A stretch of 64,000 nt of DNA from Chiayiivirga flava (GTDB lineage Bacteria; Pseudomonadota; Gammaproteobacteria; Xanthomonadales; Xanthomonadaceae), in contig NZ_JACHHP010000003.1 of NCBI RefSeq assembly GCF_014202825.1, positions 270,229 through 334,228 of the forward strand, given 5' to 3'. The position numbers were made by a program, and so were the translations under genes. Below the pieces are notes generated by a model. It was not told where the DNA came from. It made no database searches and saw only the letters and a list, made by a program, of their open reading frames with translations. How positions within the stretch are numbered: the first letter of the stretch is position 1; each line of letters begins with the position of its first letter. Below are positions 42,314 to 51,225 of this stretch, one piece after another.

Positions 42314-43342
42314 TCAGACCACGCCGCGCGGCAGCTGCATCGTCACGCAGTGCAGGCTGCCGTTCTGCCAGATCAAGGCGCGGCACGGCACCGACACGAT
42401 CTCGCGATCGGGAAAGGCCTGCGCCAGCACGACGGCCGCGCCGGCATCGGCCGCATCGCCGTATGCCGGCATCAGCACCGCGCCGTCGACGATCAGGAAG
42501 TTCGCGTACGAGGCCGCGAGGCGGCGTCCGTCGTCGACGATCGGCTGCGCCCACGGCAGCGGGAACAGGCGGTACGGCGCGCCGTCGCGGGTGCGCAGTG
42601 CGGCAATGTCGTCGGCCATCGCGCCCAGCTCGGCGAAGTGCGGGTCGGCCGGATCGTCGCAGGCCTGGAACACGATGGCATCGGGGCCGGCAAAGCGCGC
42701 GAGCGTGTCGATGTGGGCGTCGGTGTCGTCGCCTTCGAGATAGCCGTGATCGAGCCACAGCACGCGGCCCTGGCGCAGCGAGCGCATCAGCACCACTTCG
42801 ATCTCCGCCCGCGCCAGGCCGGGGTGGCGCTCGCTGAGGCAGCGCCACGTCGTCAGCAGCGTGCCGGCACCGTCGGTCTCGATGCCGCCGCCTTCCAGCG
42901 CGAAATCGATCGCCTCGGGCGAGCCGTTGCGGAACACGCCGCGCGCCGTGAGGCCTTCGACCAGCGCGTCGTCGCGCGAGGCGGCGTACTTGCCGCCCCA
43001 ACCGGTGAAGCGGAAATCGAGCAGGCGGAACGCGCCGGCATCGTCGACCAGGGTGATCGGGCCGGAATCGCGCAGCCAGGTGTCGTCGTACTCGATCTCG
43101 ACGAACCGCACGCGTCCGGCCGGCACGCCGGCGCGCTCGAGTTGCGCGCGCGCGCGCAGGTGCACGGACGCATCCGCCACGCACACGATGGCGGACTCGA
43201 AGCGGGCGATGGCCGACACCAGCGCCACGTAGGTGGCCTCGACCTGGCCGAGCCGCTCGGCCCAATCCGTGCCTGCGTGCGGCCACGCCAGCAGCACCGC
43301 GGACTGGGATTCCCACTCCGCGGGAAAACGCCACGCCGTCAT
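42314..43342 (-). CDS. aguA: Agmatine deiminase
   Basis: 342-residue peptidyl-arginine-deiminase-family enzyme converting agmatine to N-carbamoylputrescine. Motifs are DDTWLRDSGPITLV, FALEGGGIETDG (substrate acids), LDHGYLEGDDTDAHID and the nucleophile Cys in GSLHCVTMQLP. The length is usual. It pairs with aguB downstream for polyamine synthesis, as in Pseudomonas and plants. Confidence 0.95.
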   Translation of the reverse strand: MTAWRFPAEWESQSAVLLAWPHAGTDWAERLGQVEATYVALVSAIARFESAIVCVADASVHLRARAQLERAGVPAGRVRFVEIEYDDTWLRDSGPITLVDDAGAFRLLDFRFTGWGGKYAASRDDALVEGLTARGVFRNGSPEAIDFALEGGGIETDGAGTLLTTWRCLSERHPGLARAEIEVVLMRSLRQGRVLWLDHGYLEGDDTDAHIDTLARFAGPDAIVFQACDDPADPHFAELGAMADDIAALRTRDGAPYRLFPLPWAQPIVDDGRRLAASYANFLIVDGAVLMPAYGDAADAGAAVVLAQAFPDREIVSVPCRALIWQNGSLHCVTMQLPRGVV

Positions 43343-43346
43343 CGAA

Positions 43347-43691
43347 TCAGCGCACCGGCTTGGGCGCGATCTCGGTGGCGCTGGCCTTGCGCGCCACCAC
43401 GTCGACGACGTGCGAGTGCTCGAAATAGACCGTGAACTCGGGGTAGACCCAGCGGTTGATCACCGGCCACTGCGGCTTCTGGCCACCGCGCGGATCCAGG
43501 CGCTGCATCGGTGCGCCCCAGCGCGATTCGACCTGCTGCATGCTGATGCCGCGCGCCGGCATGTCGAGGCTGCGGGCCTGTTCGACGCGGTCCACCAGCA
43601 GCGTATCGCCTTCCACCTCGCGTTGCGCGAATGCGAAGGAAGACGTCGCGAGCAGCGTCGCGGCCAGGGCGAGGCGTGAGGTACGGTGCAT
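43347..43691 (-). CDS. Small periplasmic protein (OmlA/SmpA-like)
   Basis: 114 residues with signal peptide MHRTSRLALAATLLATSSFAFA. The mature part has GISMQQVESRWGAPMQRLDP and YPEFTVYFEHSHVVDVVAR, similar to the small OmlA/SmpA-like fold that binds other envelope proteins. The exact function is unknown. GGGAG precedes the ATG. aguA follows after 4 bases, so they may be co-transcribed. Confidence 0.75.
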   Translation of the reverse strand: MHRTSRLALAATLLATSSFAFAQREVEGDTLLVDRVEQARSLDMPARGISMQQVESRWGAPMQRLDPRGGQKPQWPVINRWVYPEFTVYFEHSHVVDVVARKASATEIAPKPVR

Positions 43692-43852
43692 GCGGAAGCT
43701 CCCGAACAGGTCGTGGAAACGCCGGCATTATGCCGCAGAACCAGCCGTTTGCGGCGAATGGTTGCGAGGTCACGCGAAGCGGTGTGACACATGTGTCGCG
43801 GAGCAAGGAGGCGGGAGGGTACGGGTCTACCGGACAACGTCTCCGATCGAGT

Positions 43853-43897
43853 CCCTCTCCCGCGCAGCGGGGGAGGGTGCCGGCAGGCGGGAGGGGG
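43853..43897. repeat. Interspersed GC-rich repeat, copy B
   Basis: 45 bases, core ctctcccgcgcagcggggga then gggtgccggcaggcgggagg, nearly identical to copy A2. A single copy without an inverted partner. Confidence 0.8.
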
Positions 43898-43922
43898 CCC
43901 GCTGCCGCACGCACCGCACCCG

Positions 43923-43956
43923 CAAAAACAGACAGGGCCGCTTTCGCAGCCCTGTC
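43923..43956 (-). terminator. Rho-independent terminator of rpmJ
   Basis: Eight-bp stem gacagggc/gccctgtc around a 10-base loop. On the minus strand it is followed by tgtttttg. It lies 58 bases past the rpmJ stop. Confidence 0.82.
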
Positions 43957-44013
43957 GATGTCGAACCCTGGCCGATCAACCCGGCCGGCGCGGCCCTGCG
44001 GCCGCACCGTGTT

Positions 44014-44139
44014 TCAGCGCTGGCGCGCCTTGAAACGCGGGTTGCTCTTGCAGATCACGAAGACCTTGCCCCGGCGGCGCACGACCTTGCAGTCGCGGTG
44101 ACGGGTCTTGGCCGACTTGAGGGAATTCAGGACTTTCAT
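44014..44139 (-). CDS. rpmJ: Ribosomal protein L36, zinc-ligand-poor (type B) form
   Basis: 41 residues: [20 protein letters not shown], then [21 protein letters not shown]. It matches the YkgO-like L36 form rather than the 38-residue zinc form. Only two cysteines (HRDC and VIC) are present; the CxxC pair and terminal His of the zinc-ribbon form are missing. Xanthomonads carry this type as I recall. It is monocistronic with its own terminator. Confidence 0.93.
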   Translation of the reverse strand: MKVLNSLKSAKTRHRDCKVVRRRGKVFVICKSNPRFKARQR

Positions 44140-44223
44140 GACAACAACCTCGGGGACGGACGCACAAAGACCCGGGATTGTAAGCCGCGCGACGGCCTGC
44201 ACGCAAGCCGGTGCGCGCAGGTC

Positions 44224-45090
44224 TCAGTCGCCGCGGGCGTGCCGCGACAGCAGTTCGCGCAACCGCAGGGCATCGGCGATCGCGTGGCCGTGCGCGGTGT
44301 TGTCGAAGATGCACCAGTGCGTCCGCCGCGGTTCGGCGGACACGGCGGCGGCGAACCGGGCCAGCGTCGCATCGTCGTAGGCGCTGTAGTACACCCGCGG
44401 GGTGCCGTGCCAGCGCCAGTAGCGTGGCGCGGCATGGCCGCCGGGCTGGCCGGCGGCCGCCACCGGTGCCGGATCGGCCGCGACCCGCGCGATGCGGTGC
44501 CGGCGCAGCAGCGCGTCCGCCGCCGGCTGGAACCAGCTCGCGTGCCGCGGCTCCAGCGCCACCGCGCCGGCGTGGCGGCGACGCAGCATCGCAAGGAAGG
44601 TGGCCGCCACGCGCGCATCGAATGCGCGGCTCGGTGGCAGTTGCACCAGCACGCAACCCAGTCGCGTGCCGAGGCCGGCGGTTTCGTCGAAGAAGCGATC
44701 GAGGGCGGCGCCGCAGCCGCGCAGCCCGGCCTCGTGCGTGATCGCACGCGGCAGTTTCACGCTGAAGCGGAACGTGTCCGGGACACTCCGCGCCCAGCGC
44801 GCATAGGTGTCGCGGCGGTGGCTGCGATAGAACGAGGAATTGACCTCGACGCAGTCGAAGAGCGTCGCATACCGTGTCAGCACGCTGTCGCCCGCGCCGA
44901 ACAGCGCGCGATGCCGCGCGCCGATGGCCCATCCGGCGCAACCGATGCGGACGATGGCCGGAGCGCGCCTGGGCGATGTCGATGCTTGCGTTGGCGTGCC
45001 CAGGTGCGCTCCGGCGGTCGGTCGATGTCCGACGCTATCGCACGGTCGATGAATCCGACCGCACCGCCGCGCGCCGCAGGATGACGCCAC
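44224..45090 (-). CDS. DUF72 domain protein (YecE-like)
   Basis: The domain runs from VRIGCAGWAIGARHRALF to the C-terminal HWCIFDNTAHGHAIADALRL. It has the typical FDCVEVNSSFYRSHRRDTYARW and RFSVKLPRAITHEAGL of the TIM-barrel DUF72 family. The function is unknown. The start is a problem: no ATG, GTG or TTG in frame lies between the upstream flippase stop (45035) and the conserved N terminus near 44960. I give the GTG at 45090, which overlaps the flippase by 56 bases; a CTG or ATT start nearer the domain is also possible. Confidence 0.8.
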   Translation of the reverse strand: MASSCGARRCGRIHRPCDSVGHRPTAGAHLGTPTQASTSPRRAPAIVRIGCAGWAIGARHRALFGAGDSVLTRYATLFDCVEVNSSFYRSHRRDTYARWARSVPDTFRFSVKLPRAITHEAGLRGCGAALDRFFDETAGLGTRLGCVLVQLPPSRAFDARVAATFLAMLRRRHAGAVALEPRHASWFQPAADALLRRHRIARVAADPAPVAAAGQPGGHAAPRYWRWHGTPRVYYSAYDDATLARFAAAVSAEPRRTHWCIFDNTAHGHAIADALRLRELLSRHARGD

Positions 45091-46330
45091 CGGCCGCCAG
45101 CTGCACCGCACCGCCGACCAGCCATGCCAGCCCACCCGCGGCGGCACCCCAGCGCGGCGCCAGCGTCAGCAGCACCAGCAGTTGCGCGATGAACGTGCAG
45201 CCCTGGATCGCCGCGAGCGCGCGGTAGCGACGCTGCGCGAGCAGCAGGGCGCCAGCCGGACCGGACAGCGCGAACAGCGCGGCGGCCGACAGCATGAGCT
45301 GCAGCGTCGGCGCGCCCGCGGCGGCGAGGCCCGCATCGCGCAGCCAGATCCGCAGCAGCGCTTCGGCCCACGGCACCGCGGCGATGCACGGCAGCGCGAG
45401 CAGCAGCGTGGTCGCCAACAGCATCGTCCAGGCCGCGCGGTGCGGATCGGCGGCGATCGCGATGCGCGGCAGGAAGGTGCGCTGCAACGGCATCTGCAGG
45501 TGCAGCACCGCGAGCAGCACGCTGCCGAGCAGGAAGTACAGGCCGTAGTCGTCGGCCGCCAGCTGCCGCGCGAGCACGATGCGATCGATCTGCGCCCCGG
45601 CGATGGCGAGCGCCGTCACCGTCGCGACGCCGGCGACCCCGCGCCAGCCGTCGTGGTCGGCGTCGACCGCGTGCGGTTCGGATGCCGGTGCGGGTTCCCG
45701 ACGCCGGCGCCGCCGGTTCAGCGCGAACTCGACCGCGCTCACCGCCGCGAACGGCAGGAAATACGCCACCGCCGTCGCCTGCCAGTGCAACACCAGCAGC
45801 AACGCGAGCGCGTGCTTGAGCAGCGCGAATCCGGCCAGGCGCAGGTTGGCGAAGCGTTGTCGCCGCAGCGCGTGCCACACGCCGATCGCGGCGTTGTTGG
45901 CGAACTGGAACAGGAACTGCACCAGCGCCAGACGCAGCGCGGTCGTCGCGCCGCCGGGCAGCGGATCCAGCCACGACAGCGCCCACTGTCCCGCGACGAA
46001 GATCGCGAGCGCCGCCGCGCCGTACACGCGCAGGAAGCGCCGTTCGGCCAGATGCAACCGACCTGCCGCGGCGGCGCGCGCCGCATCGCGCAGCAGCAGC
46101 GGCGCGAGCGCGGCATCGAGTGCGAACAGCACGCCCTGCAGCGTGAGGCACCACGCCACCGTGCCCCACGCGACCGGGCCGAGCGCATGCACGTAGATCG
46201 GCACCAGCACCAGCGTGACCAGCGCCGCGAAGCCGAGGTAGGCGTAGCCCGATGCGAGATTGTCGAGCAGCGGCAACAGGCGCCACGCCCGTGCGGGCGG
46301 CGGCGCACCGTGCCCGGGCTCAGCGCGCAT
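45035..46330 (-). CDS. Polysaccharide flippase (Wzx/MATE-like membrane protein)
   Basis: 431 residues with about twelve hydrophobic helices. The beginning, LLPLLDNLASGYAYLGFAALVTLVLVPIY, is typical of oligosaccharide translocases, and the internal FLLGSVLLAVLHLQMPLQRTFLP is also family-like. It moves lipid-linked glycan units across the inner membrane. The ATG at 46330 overlaps the end of the epimerase gene, so the two are coupled. It belongs to the 44-53 kb polysaccharide region. Confidence 0.85.
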   Translation of the reverse strand: MRAEPGHGAPPPARAWRLLPLLDNLASGYAYLGFAALVTLVLVPIYVHALGPVAWGTVAWCLTLQGVLFALDAALAPLLLRDAARAAAAGRLHLAERRFLRVYGAAALAIFVAGQWALSWLDPLPGGATTALRLALVQFLFQFANNAAIGVWHALRRQRFANLRLAGFALLKHALALLLVLHWQATAVAYFLPFAAVSAVEFALNRRRRRREPAPASEPHAVDADHDGWRGVAGVATVTALAIAGAQIDRIVLARQLAADDYGLYFLLGSVLLAVLHLQMPLQRTFLPRIAIAADPHRAAWTMLLATTLLLALPCIAAVPWAEALLRIWLRDAGLAAAGAPTLQLMLSAAALFALSGPAGALLLAQRRYRALAAIQGCTFIAQLLVLLTLAPRWGAAAGGLAWLVGGAVQLAAGGVILRRAAVRSDSSTVR

Positions 46331-47276
46331 CGGGCAGCAGGCTCGCGATGGTGCGCGCCAGGGCCTCGTCGAACGGCACCGGTGCGCGGAAGCCGAGACG
46401 CTGCAGCGCCTCGGTGGCCAGCGTGGTCTCGGCGCAGAAGCGCCGGACGCGCGCGCGTGACAGCGCGGACGGGCGCCCGCGCACGCCGGCGATCGCGTCG
46501 AGCAGCGCCGCGCCGGCCAGCGCGACCGGCAGCGGCACGCGCGGCGGCGGCGGCAGCGACAGCTGCAGGCGAATCGCCTCGACCATGTCCGCGGTGCGAA
46601 GGTCGGGCGGATCGGCGTAATTGACCGTGTGCACGCCCGCAGCCAGGTCGAGCCTGCCGGCGACGAATGCGACGAGGTTGCCGACATAACCCATCGACTT
46701 CCGGTTGTCGCCGCGCCCGGGCAGCACGAAGCGCCGCCGCCGCAGATGGTCGATGAGGGTGAAGACGTTGCCGCGGTTGCCCTCGCCGAAGACCACCGCC
46801 GGCCGCAGCACGAGCAACGAGCGCGCGGAGTCCTGCGCGGCCCACGCTGCGTACACCGCCTCGGCATCGGCCTTGCTGCGCCCGTAGTCGGACGCGGGCC
46901 GCGGCGGCGCGGATTCGTCCGGGCGCGAGCGGCCCGGCCCGTAGACCGCGGCCGAACTCGCGAACACGATGCGCGGCACGCCGTGCAGCGCGGCCGCCGC
47001 CGCGATGTTGCGCGCGCCGCCGACGTTGACCTGCGCGTACAGCGAGCACGGCCGCACATCGTCGCGGTGTTCGGCGGCCAGATCGATCGCGCAGTCGCAG
47101 TGTGCGAGCGCGGCTGCCACGGCGGCGGCGTCGCGCACGTCGCCGTGCCGTAGCAACTCCGGATGCGCGAGGCTGGGCGCCTTGTCGAAGATACGCACCT
47201 CGTGGCCGGCGTCCCGCAGCGCGCGGACAAGACGCGTGCCGATGAATCCGCTGCCGCCGATGACGGTGATACGCAT
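46320..47276 (-). CDS. NAD-dependent epimerase/dehydratase (extended SDR)
   Basis: 318 residues. NAD-binding motif MRITVIGGSGFIGTRLVRAL, then CDCAIDLAAEHRDD. The catalytic Ser lies in IVFASSAAVYGPG, and the Tyr-Lys pair in DYGRSKADAEAVY. The subgroup resembles nucleotide-sugar 4-epimerases or reductases near O-antigen genes. The sugar substrate is not determined. It is divergent from gmd and in operon with the flippase. Confidence 0.88.
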   Translation of the reverse strand: MRITVIGGSGFIGTRLVRALRDAGHEVRIFDKAPSLAHPELLRHGDVRDAAAVAAALAHCDCAIDLAAEHRDDVRPCSLYAQVNVGGARNIAAAAALHGVPRIVFASSAAVYGPGRSRPDESAPPRPASDYGRSKADAEAVYAAWAAQDSARSLLVLRPAVVFGEGNRGNVFTLIDHLRRRRFVLPGRGDNRKSMGYVGNLVAFVAGRLDLAAGVHTVNYADPPDLRTADMVEAIRLQLSLPPPPRVPLPVALAGAALLDAIAGVRGRPSALSRARVRRFCAETTLATEALQRLGFRAPVPFDEALARTIASLLPDAR

Positions 47277-47446
47277 GCGCTGCCGCCGTTCCGGATGAAC
47301 CCGCCGCGGCGCGCGTTGACAGCGGCGGCGCGCTCTGCAATCGTCGAAAATTCCCCGTCGCATCTTAACCGGGTTGCCATGATCGCGTGCGCCACGGCGG
47401 CGATGCCTGCCGCCTCCGTTGTCCGCTTCGCGCAGGCGCACGCCGC

Positions 47447-48508
47447 GTGAGCCGCACCGCGCTTGTCACCGGCATCACCGGCCAGGACGGTTCGTACCTG
47501 GCCGAGCTGCTGTTGCAGAAGGGGTACGCGGTGCATGGTGTGACCCGGCACGCGTCCTCGCTCAATCGCGCGCGGCTCGGGCATCTGACCGGAACCGCAC
47601 TGACGCTGCACCACGGCGACCTCACCGATGCGCCGACCCTGCAGCGCCTGGTGCAGCAGGTGCGGCCGGACGAGATCTACAACCTCGCCGCGCAAAGCCA
47701 TGTCGGCGTGTCGTTCGAGCTGCCCGGCTACACGATGGACTGCAACGCGCTCGGTACGCTGCGGTTGCTCGAAGCGGTGCGCACACTCGGGCTCGGCGGC
47801 ACGACGCGCTTCTACCAGGCGTCGACCTCGGAAATGTTCGGCACGGCGGCGACGTCCCCGCAGACCGAATCGACGCCCTTCGAACCGCGCTCACCGTACG
47901 GCGTGGCCAAGCTCGCCGCGCACTGGATCGCGCGCAACTACCGCGAGGCGTACGGTGTGTTCGCGTGCTGCGGCATCCTGTTCAATCACGAATCGCCGCG
48001 GCGCGGCGAGAGTTTCGTGTCGCGCAAGATCACGCGCGCGTTGGCCCGCATGCACCTGGGCCTGCAGGACGTGCTGGAGCTCGGCAATCTCGACGCGGAA
48101 CGCGACTGGGGCCACGCGCGCGACTACGTCGAGGCGCAGTGGCTGATGCTGCAGCAGCCGCAGCCCGACGACTACGTGATCGCCACCGGCAAGCGGCACT
48201 CGGTGCGCGAATTCGTGGTGGCCGCCGCCGCGGCGCTGGATCTTGGCCTGCGCTGGGAAGGCGAGGGCGCCGACGAGCGTGCCGTGGCCGACATCGTGCC
48301 GTCGGGCAGCGGCATCCGTTCCGGCCAGACGGTGGTGCGGCTGGATCCGCGCCACGTGCGCCCGATCGACGTACCCGCCCTGTGCGGCGATGCCGGCAAG
48401 GCGCGCCACGTGCTCGGCTGGACGCCACGCACCGGATTCGATGCACTCGTGCGCGAGATGGTGGCGAGCGATCTCGCGCTGGCGCAGCGGGAGGCGCGCG
48501 CCGGCTGA
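47447..48508 (+). CDS. gmd: GDP-mannose 4,6-dehydratase
   Basis: 353 residues. N-terminal NADP motif [20 protein letters not shown]; catalytic residues in [10 protein letters not shown] (Thr/Glu) and [12 protein letters not shown] (Tyr-x3-Lys). Gmd signatures [20 protein letters not shown] and [16 protein letters not shown] are present. It makes GDP-4-keto-6-deoxymannose for rhamnose-, fucose- or perosamine-type sugars. The GTG at 47447 starts the canonical domain; an ATG 60 bases upstream is possible. No fucose synthase or perosamine synthase is adjacent. Confidence 0.94.
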   Translation: MSRTALVTGITGQDGSYLAELLLQKGYAVHGVTRHASSLNRARLGHLTGTALTLHHGDLTDAPTLQRLVQQVRPDEIYNLAAQSHVGVSFELPGYTMDCNALGTLRLLEAVRTLGLGGTTRFYQASTSEMFGTAATSPQTESTPFEPRSPYGVAKLAAHWIARNYREAYGVFACCGILFNHESPRRGESFVSRKITRALARMHLGLQDVLELGNLDAERDWGHARDYVEAQWLMLQQPQPDDYVIATGKRHSVREFVVAAAAALDLGLRWEGEGADERAVADIVPSGSGIRSGQTVVRLDPRHVRPIDVPALCGDAGKARHVLGWTPRTGFDALVREMVASDLALAQREARAG

Positions 48509-48556
48509 TGTGAGGGTGGGGCGACGACGGAGGGTGATCGGTTTCCGCGGCGCTTG

Positions 48557-48600
48557 CCCCCTTCCGCCTGCCGGCACCTTCCCCCGCAAGCGGGAGAAGG
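48557..48600. repeat. Interspersed GC-rich repeat, copy C1
   Basis: 44 bases, core ttcccccgcaagcgggagaa. It is the reverse complement of C2 at 48732-48776. The stem-loop centre is cgcaagcg instead of the cgcgcagcg of copies A and B. Confidence 0.8.
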
Positions 48601-48731
48601 ATTCCTTCGTTGCTGGACCGGATCGCCCATCGGTTGTCTGCCTGCCCGGGCGTCGGTCGACGTGTTCCTGCACCGCAACCGGGGGCTGGTCGACGTGATC
48701 CCTCCCGCAACAGGGGCGCTGGCTGGAATCT

Positions 48732-48776
48732 CCCTTCTCCCGCTTGCGGGGGAAGGTGCCGGCAGGCGGAAGGGGG
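48732..48776. repeat. Interspersed GC-rich repeat, copy C2 (inverted to C1)
   Basis: 45 bases, core ttctcccgcttgcgggggaa then ggtgccggcaggcggaaggg. C1 and C2 are separated by 131 bases and lie between the convergent gmd and glycosyltransferase genes. Confidence 0.8.
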
Positions 48777-48801
48777 CGGCTCTCGGCAGCAGGCTCCCCC
48801 A

Positions 48802-49965
48802 CTACGCGCGCTCGGCCGCCGCGCGGTAGACAGCGACAAGTTCCGCCGTGAGCACGGCGCTGTCGTGCATCCGCCGCAAGTAGTCGCTGCCATTGCCCAC
48901 CAGCGCCGTACCGAGCGAAGGATCGCCGGCAAGCAATCCGACGGCCGCGACCGTGGCTTCCGGCGTATCGGCGATCAGCAGCTCCCGCCCCGAAACGACC
49001 TGGAGCCCGGCTGCCGCCGTCGACGTGGCGATCACCGGCAACCCCCGGGCAAACGCTTCGAGGATCCGCATGCGGATGCCCGAGCCGATGTGCAGCGGCA
49101 CGAGCGCGATCGCGCCGGCCGGAAATGCGGTACGCGCGTCGGCCGGGGCGCGATGCCACACGACGCCACGAGCGGCGACCAGCGTACCGCCGAACACGTG
49201 CAGGCGCGCGTCGGACACCGCCGCATGCAGCAGCGGTGCGACGTGCTGCACGCACCAGCGCGTGCCCTGCCTGTTCGGCCACCAGCCGGCGCTGCCGGCG
49301 ACGGCGAGCGCGGGCGCGCCGGGCCGGGGTGCGCCTGCATCGAGCGTGGCGGGAAACGGCGGGGGAATGGCGACGATGCGCGCGCCCGGTGCCAGCGCAC
49401 GCAGCGCATGCGCATCGCGCTGCGTGAGCGCCACCGTGCAGGCGCATGCGGCCAGCGCGCGTGCCTCGTCGCGACGCAGGCGCGCCGCCTCGAACCGCAG
49501 CGGCGCGAAGCGCCATCGCGCGCGTCCGACCTGTGCCCACAGGTCCGACTCCACGTTCTGCATGCGCAGCACCACCGGCACGCCGGCGGCATGCGCAGCG
49601 TCGCAATGTGCCAGCGCCTGCAACTGCTCGGCATGCACCACGTCCGGCCGATCGTCGCGCAGTGCGGCTTCGACCGCCGCGCTCACCCGTGCGTGGCGGT
49701 GCCTTGCGACCGTGAGCGAGGTGCGCTGCCGCAGCGCGCCTGCCGCGGCGCGCGCCCAGCTGCGTTGCGGCACGTGCACCGGCTGCGGTTCGCAGACGCT
49801 GCGCAAGGTGGCGAGATCTGCCGCGTCCGGCGGCGCATGCACCGGCGCGATCAGCCGCACGCGGTGACCCGCCGCGGCAAGTCCCTGCAACGTCAGCCAC
49901 AGCGCCAGGCGCCCGCCGTCGTCCGGTGGCCAGGGCAGTTTGGTGGCGACGCAGAGGATCTTCAC
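48802..49965 (-). CDS. Family 4 glycosyltransferase (TIGR03087-like)
   Basis: 387-residue GT-B enzyme: KILCVATKLPWPPDDGGRLA at the N terminus, and C-terminal VPLHIGSGIRMRILEAFARGLPVIATSTAAAGL (read as two motifs), the nucleotide-sugar binding region with its conserved Glu. It resembles transferases often found in exopolysaccharide/exosortase loci. It starts at a GTG at 49965, 56 bases from the divergent glycosyltransferase. The donor sugar is unknown. Confidence 0.85.
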   Translation of the reverse strand: MKILCVATKLPWPPDDGGRLALWLTLQGLAAAGHRVRLIAPVHAPPDAADLATLRSVCEPQPVHVPQRSWARAAAGALRQRTSLTVARHRHARVSAAVEAALRDDRPDVVHAEQLQALAHCDAAHAAGVPVVLRMQNVESDLWAQVGRARWRFAPLRFEAARLRRDEARALAACACTVALTQRDAHALRALAPGARIVAIPPPFPATLDAGAPRPGAPALAVAGSAGWWPNRQGTRWCVQHVAPLLHAAVSDARLHVFGGTLVAARGVVWHRAPADARTAFPAGAIALVPLHIGSGIRMRILEAFARGLPVIATSTAAAGLQVVSGRELLIADTPEATVAAVGLLAGDPSLGTALVGNGSDYLRRMHDSAVLTAELVAVYRAAAERA

Positions 49966-50021
49966 GATGGGGCGCGAGTGTAGTCGACAGCGCACGGGCC
50001 TGCGGTCAGACTCGCGCGGCC

Positions 50022-51203
50022 ATGCGCGTGCTGTTCGCCACCAATCGATTGCCCGGCGCGCTCACGCGCGGCGACCAGCTGCGGGCGTTCGAGCACATCC
50101 GGCATCTGTCGCGGCGGCATGCGATCACGCTGCTGTGTTTCGACCGCGCCGCACCCGACGCGACCGCGCTCGCGGCACTGCGCCCGCACTGCGAAGGCGT
50201 GCTGCTCGCGCCGCGCGGCCTGCCGGGCATGCTGGCGCGCGGCGCGGCGGCGCTGTTCGGCGGACGGCCGCTGCAGGTGGCGCTGCACGACGGCGTGCCG
50301 CGCACGGTCGATCTGCCGCGCCTGTGCGCGACGTCGCGGTTCGACCTCGCCCATGTCCAGCTCGCGCGCCTCGGCGGTCTCGTCCGACGTCTCGCGCCGC
50401 TGCCCTGCGTGGTCGATCTGGTCGACGCACTGTCGCTCAACATGCTGCGGCGCGCGACGTACGACCGCAGTCCGCTGCGTCACGCCGCGCGGCTCGAGGC
50501 CGCCCGCCTCGCGCGCTTCGAGCGCGTCGTCTGCGCGCAGGCGCGGGCCGCGACGGTCTGCAGCGTCGCCGACCGCGCGGCCATCGGCGCGCCGGCGAAC
50601 CTGCACCTCGTCGGCAACGGCGTCGATCCGCAGGCGTTCGCATTCCGTGCGCCGGAACGGCGCGCCGCGCGGATCGTGTTCGTCGGCAATCTCGGTTATT
50701 TCCCGAACGTCGACGCAGCCGTGTGGTTCGCGACACAGGTGCTGCCGGCGGTGCGCGCGCGCGTGCCGGAGGCGACGCTGCAGCTGGTCGGCGCCCGTCC
50801 CGCTGCAGCCTTGGCGCGGCTGGCACGCGAATGCGCCGGGGTCGAGCTCGTCGGCGCCGTGCCGGACGTGCTGCCGCACCTGCACAGCGCCGCCGTGGCC
50901 GCGGTTCCGCTGCGCGCGGGTTCGGGCCAGCAGCTCAAACTGCTCGAAGCGATGGCGGCCGGGACGCCGGTCGTCGCGACCTCGCCATCGGCCGCGGCCA
51001 TCGATGCGCGCGACGGCGTTCATTTGCGCGCCGCCGACGACGCGGCGGCGATGGCGGACGCCGTGGTGCAGCTGCTCGGCGACGCTGACTTGCGCATGCG
51101 TCTGGCCGGCGCCGCGCGGGCGCATGTCGAGGCCTGCTGGACGTGGGCGCGGTCGGCGGATGCCCTCGAACGGGTGTGGCACCACGCCGTCGACGCGCGC
51201 TAG
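50022..51203 (+). CDS. Family 4 glycosyltransferase (TIGR03087-like), second copy
   Basis: 393-residue GT-B enzyme: RVLFATNRLPGALTRGDQLR, the linker IVFVGNLGYFPNVDAAVWF, and VPLRAGSGQQLKLLEAMAAG with the conserved Glu near the donor site. It is related in layout to the divergent neighbour at 48802-49965. The ATG at 50022 begins the domain directly. It is convergent with the O-antigen ligase gene. Confidence 0.86.
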   Translation: MRVLFATNRLPGALTRGDQLRAFEHIRHLSRRHAITLLCFDRAAPDATALAALRPHCEGVLLAPRGLPGMLARGAAALFGGRPLQVALHDGVPRTVDLPRLCATSRFDLAHVQLARLGGLVRRLAPLPCVVDLVDALSLNMLRRATYDRSPLRHAARLEAARLARFERVVCAQARAATVCSVADRAAIGAPANLHLVGNGVDPQAFAFRAPERRAARIVFVGNLGYFPNVDAAVWFATQVLPAVRARVPEATLQLVGARPAAALARLARECAGVELVGAVPDVLPHLHSAAVAAVPLRAGSGQQLKLLEAMAAGTPVVATSPSAAAIDARDGVHLRAADDAAAMADAVVQLLGDADLRMRLAGAARAHVEACWTWARSADALERVWHHAVDAR

Positions 51204-51225
51204 CCATCTGTCGAAAGCAGCGCTG

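Larger units (their letters stand above)
43692..44013. other. Intergenic region between rpmJ and the small periplasmic gene
   Basis: About 320 bases holding one copy of the GC-rich interspersed repeat (43853-43897) and the rpmJ terminator (43923-43956). The promoter of the small periplasmic gene/aguA unit should lie near 43700-43750. Confidence 0.55.
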
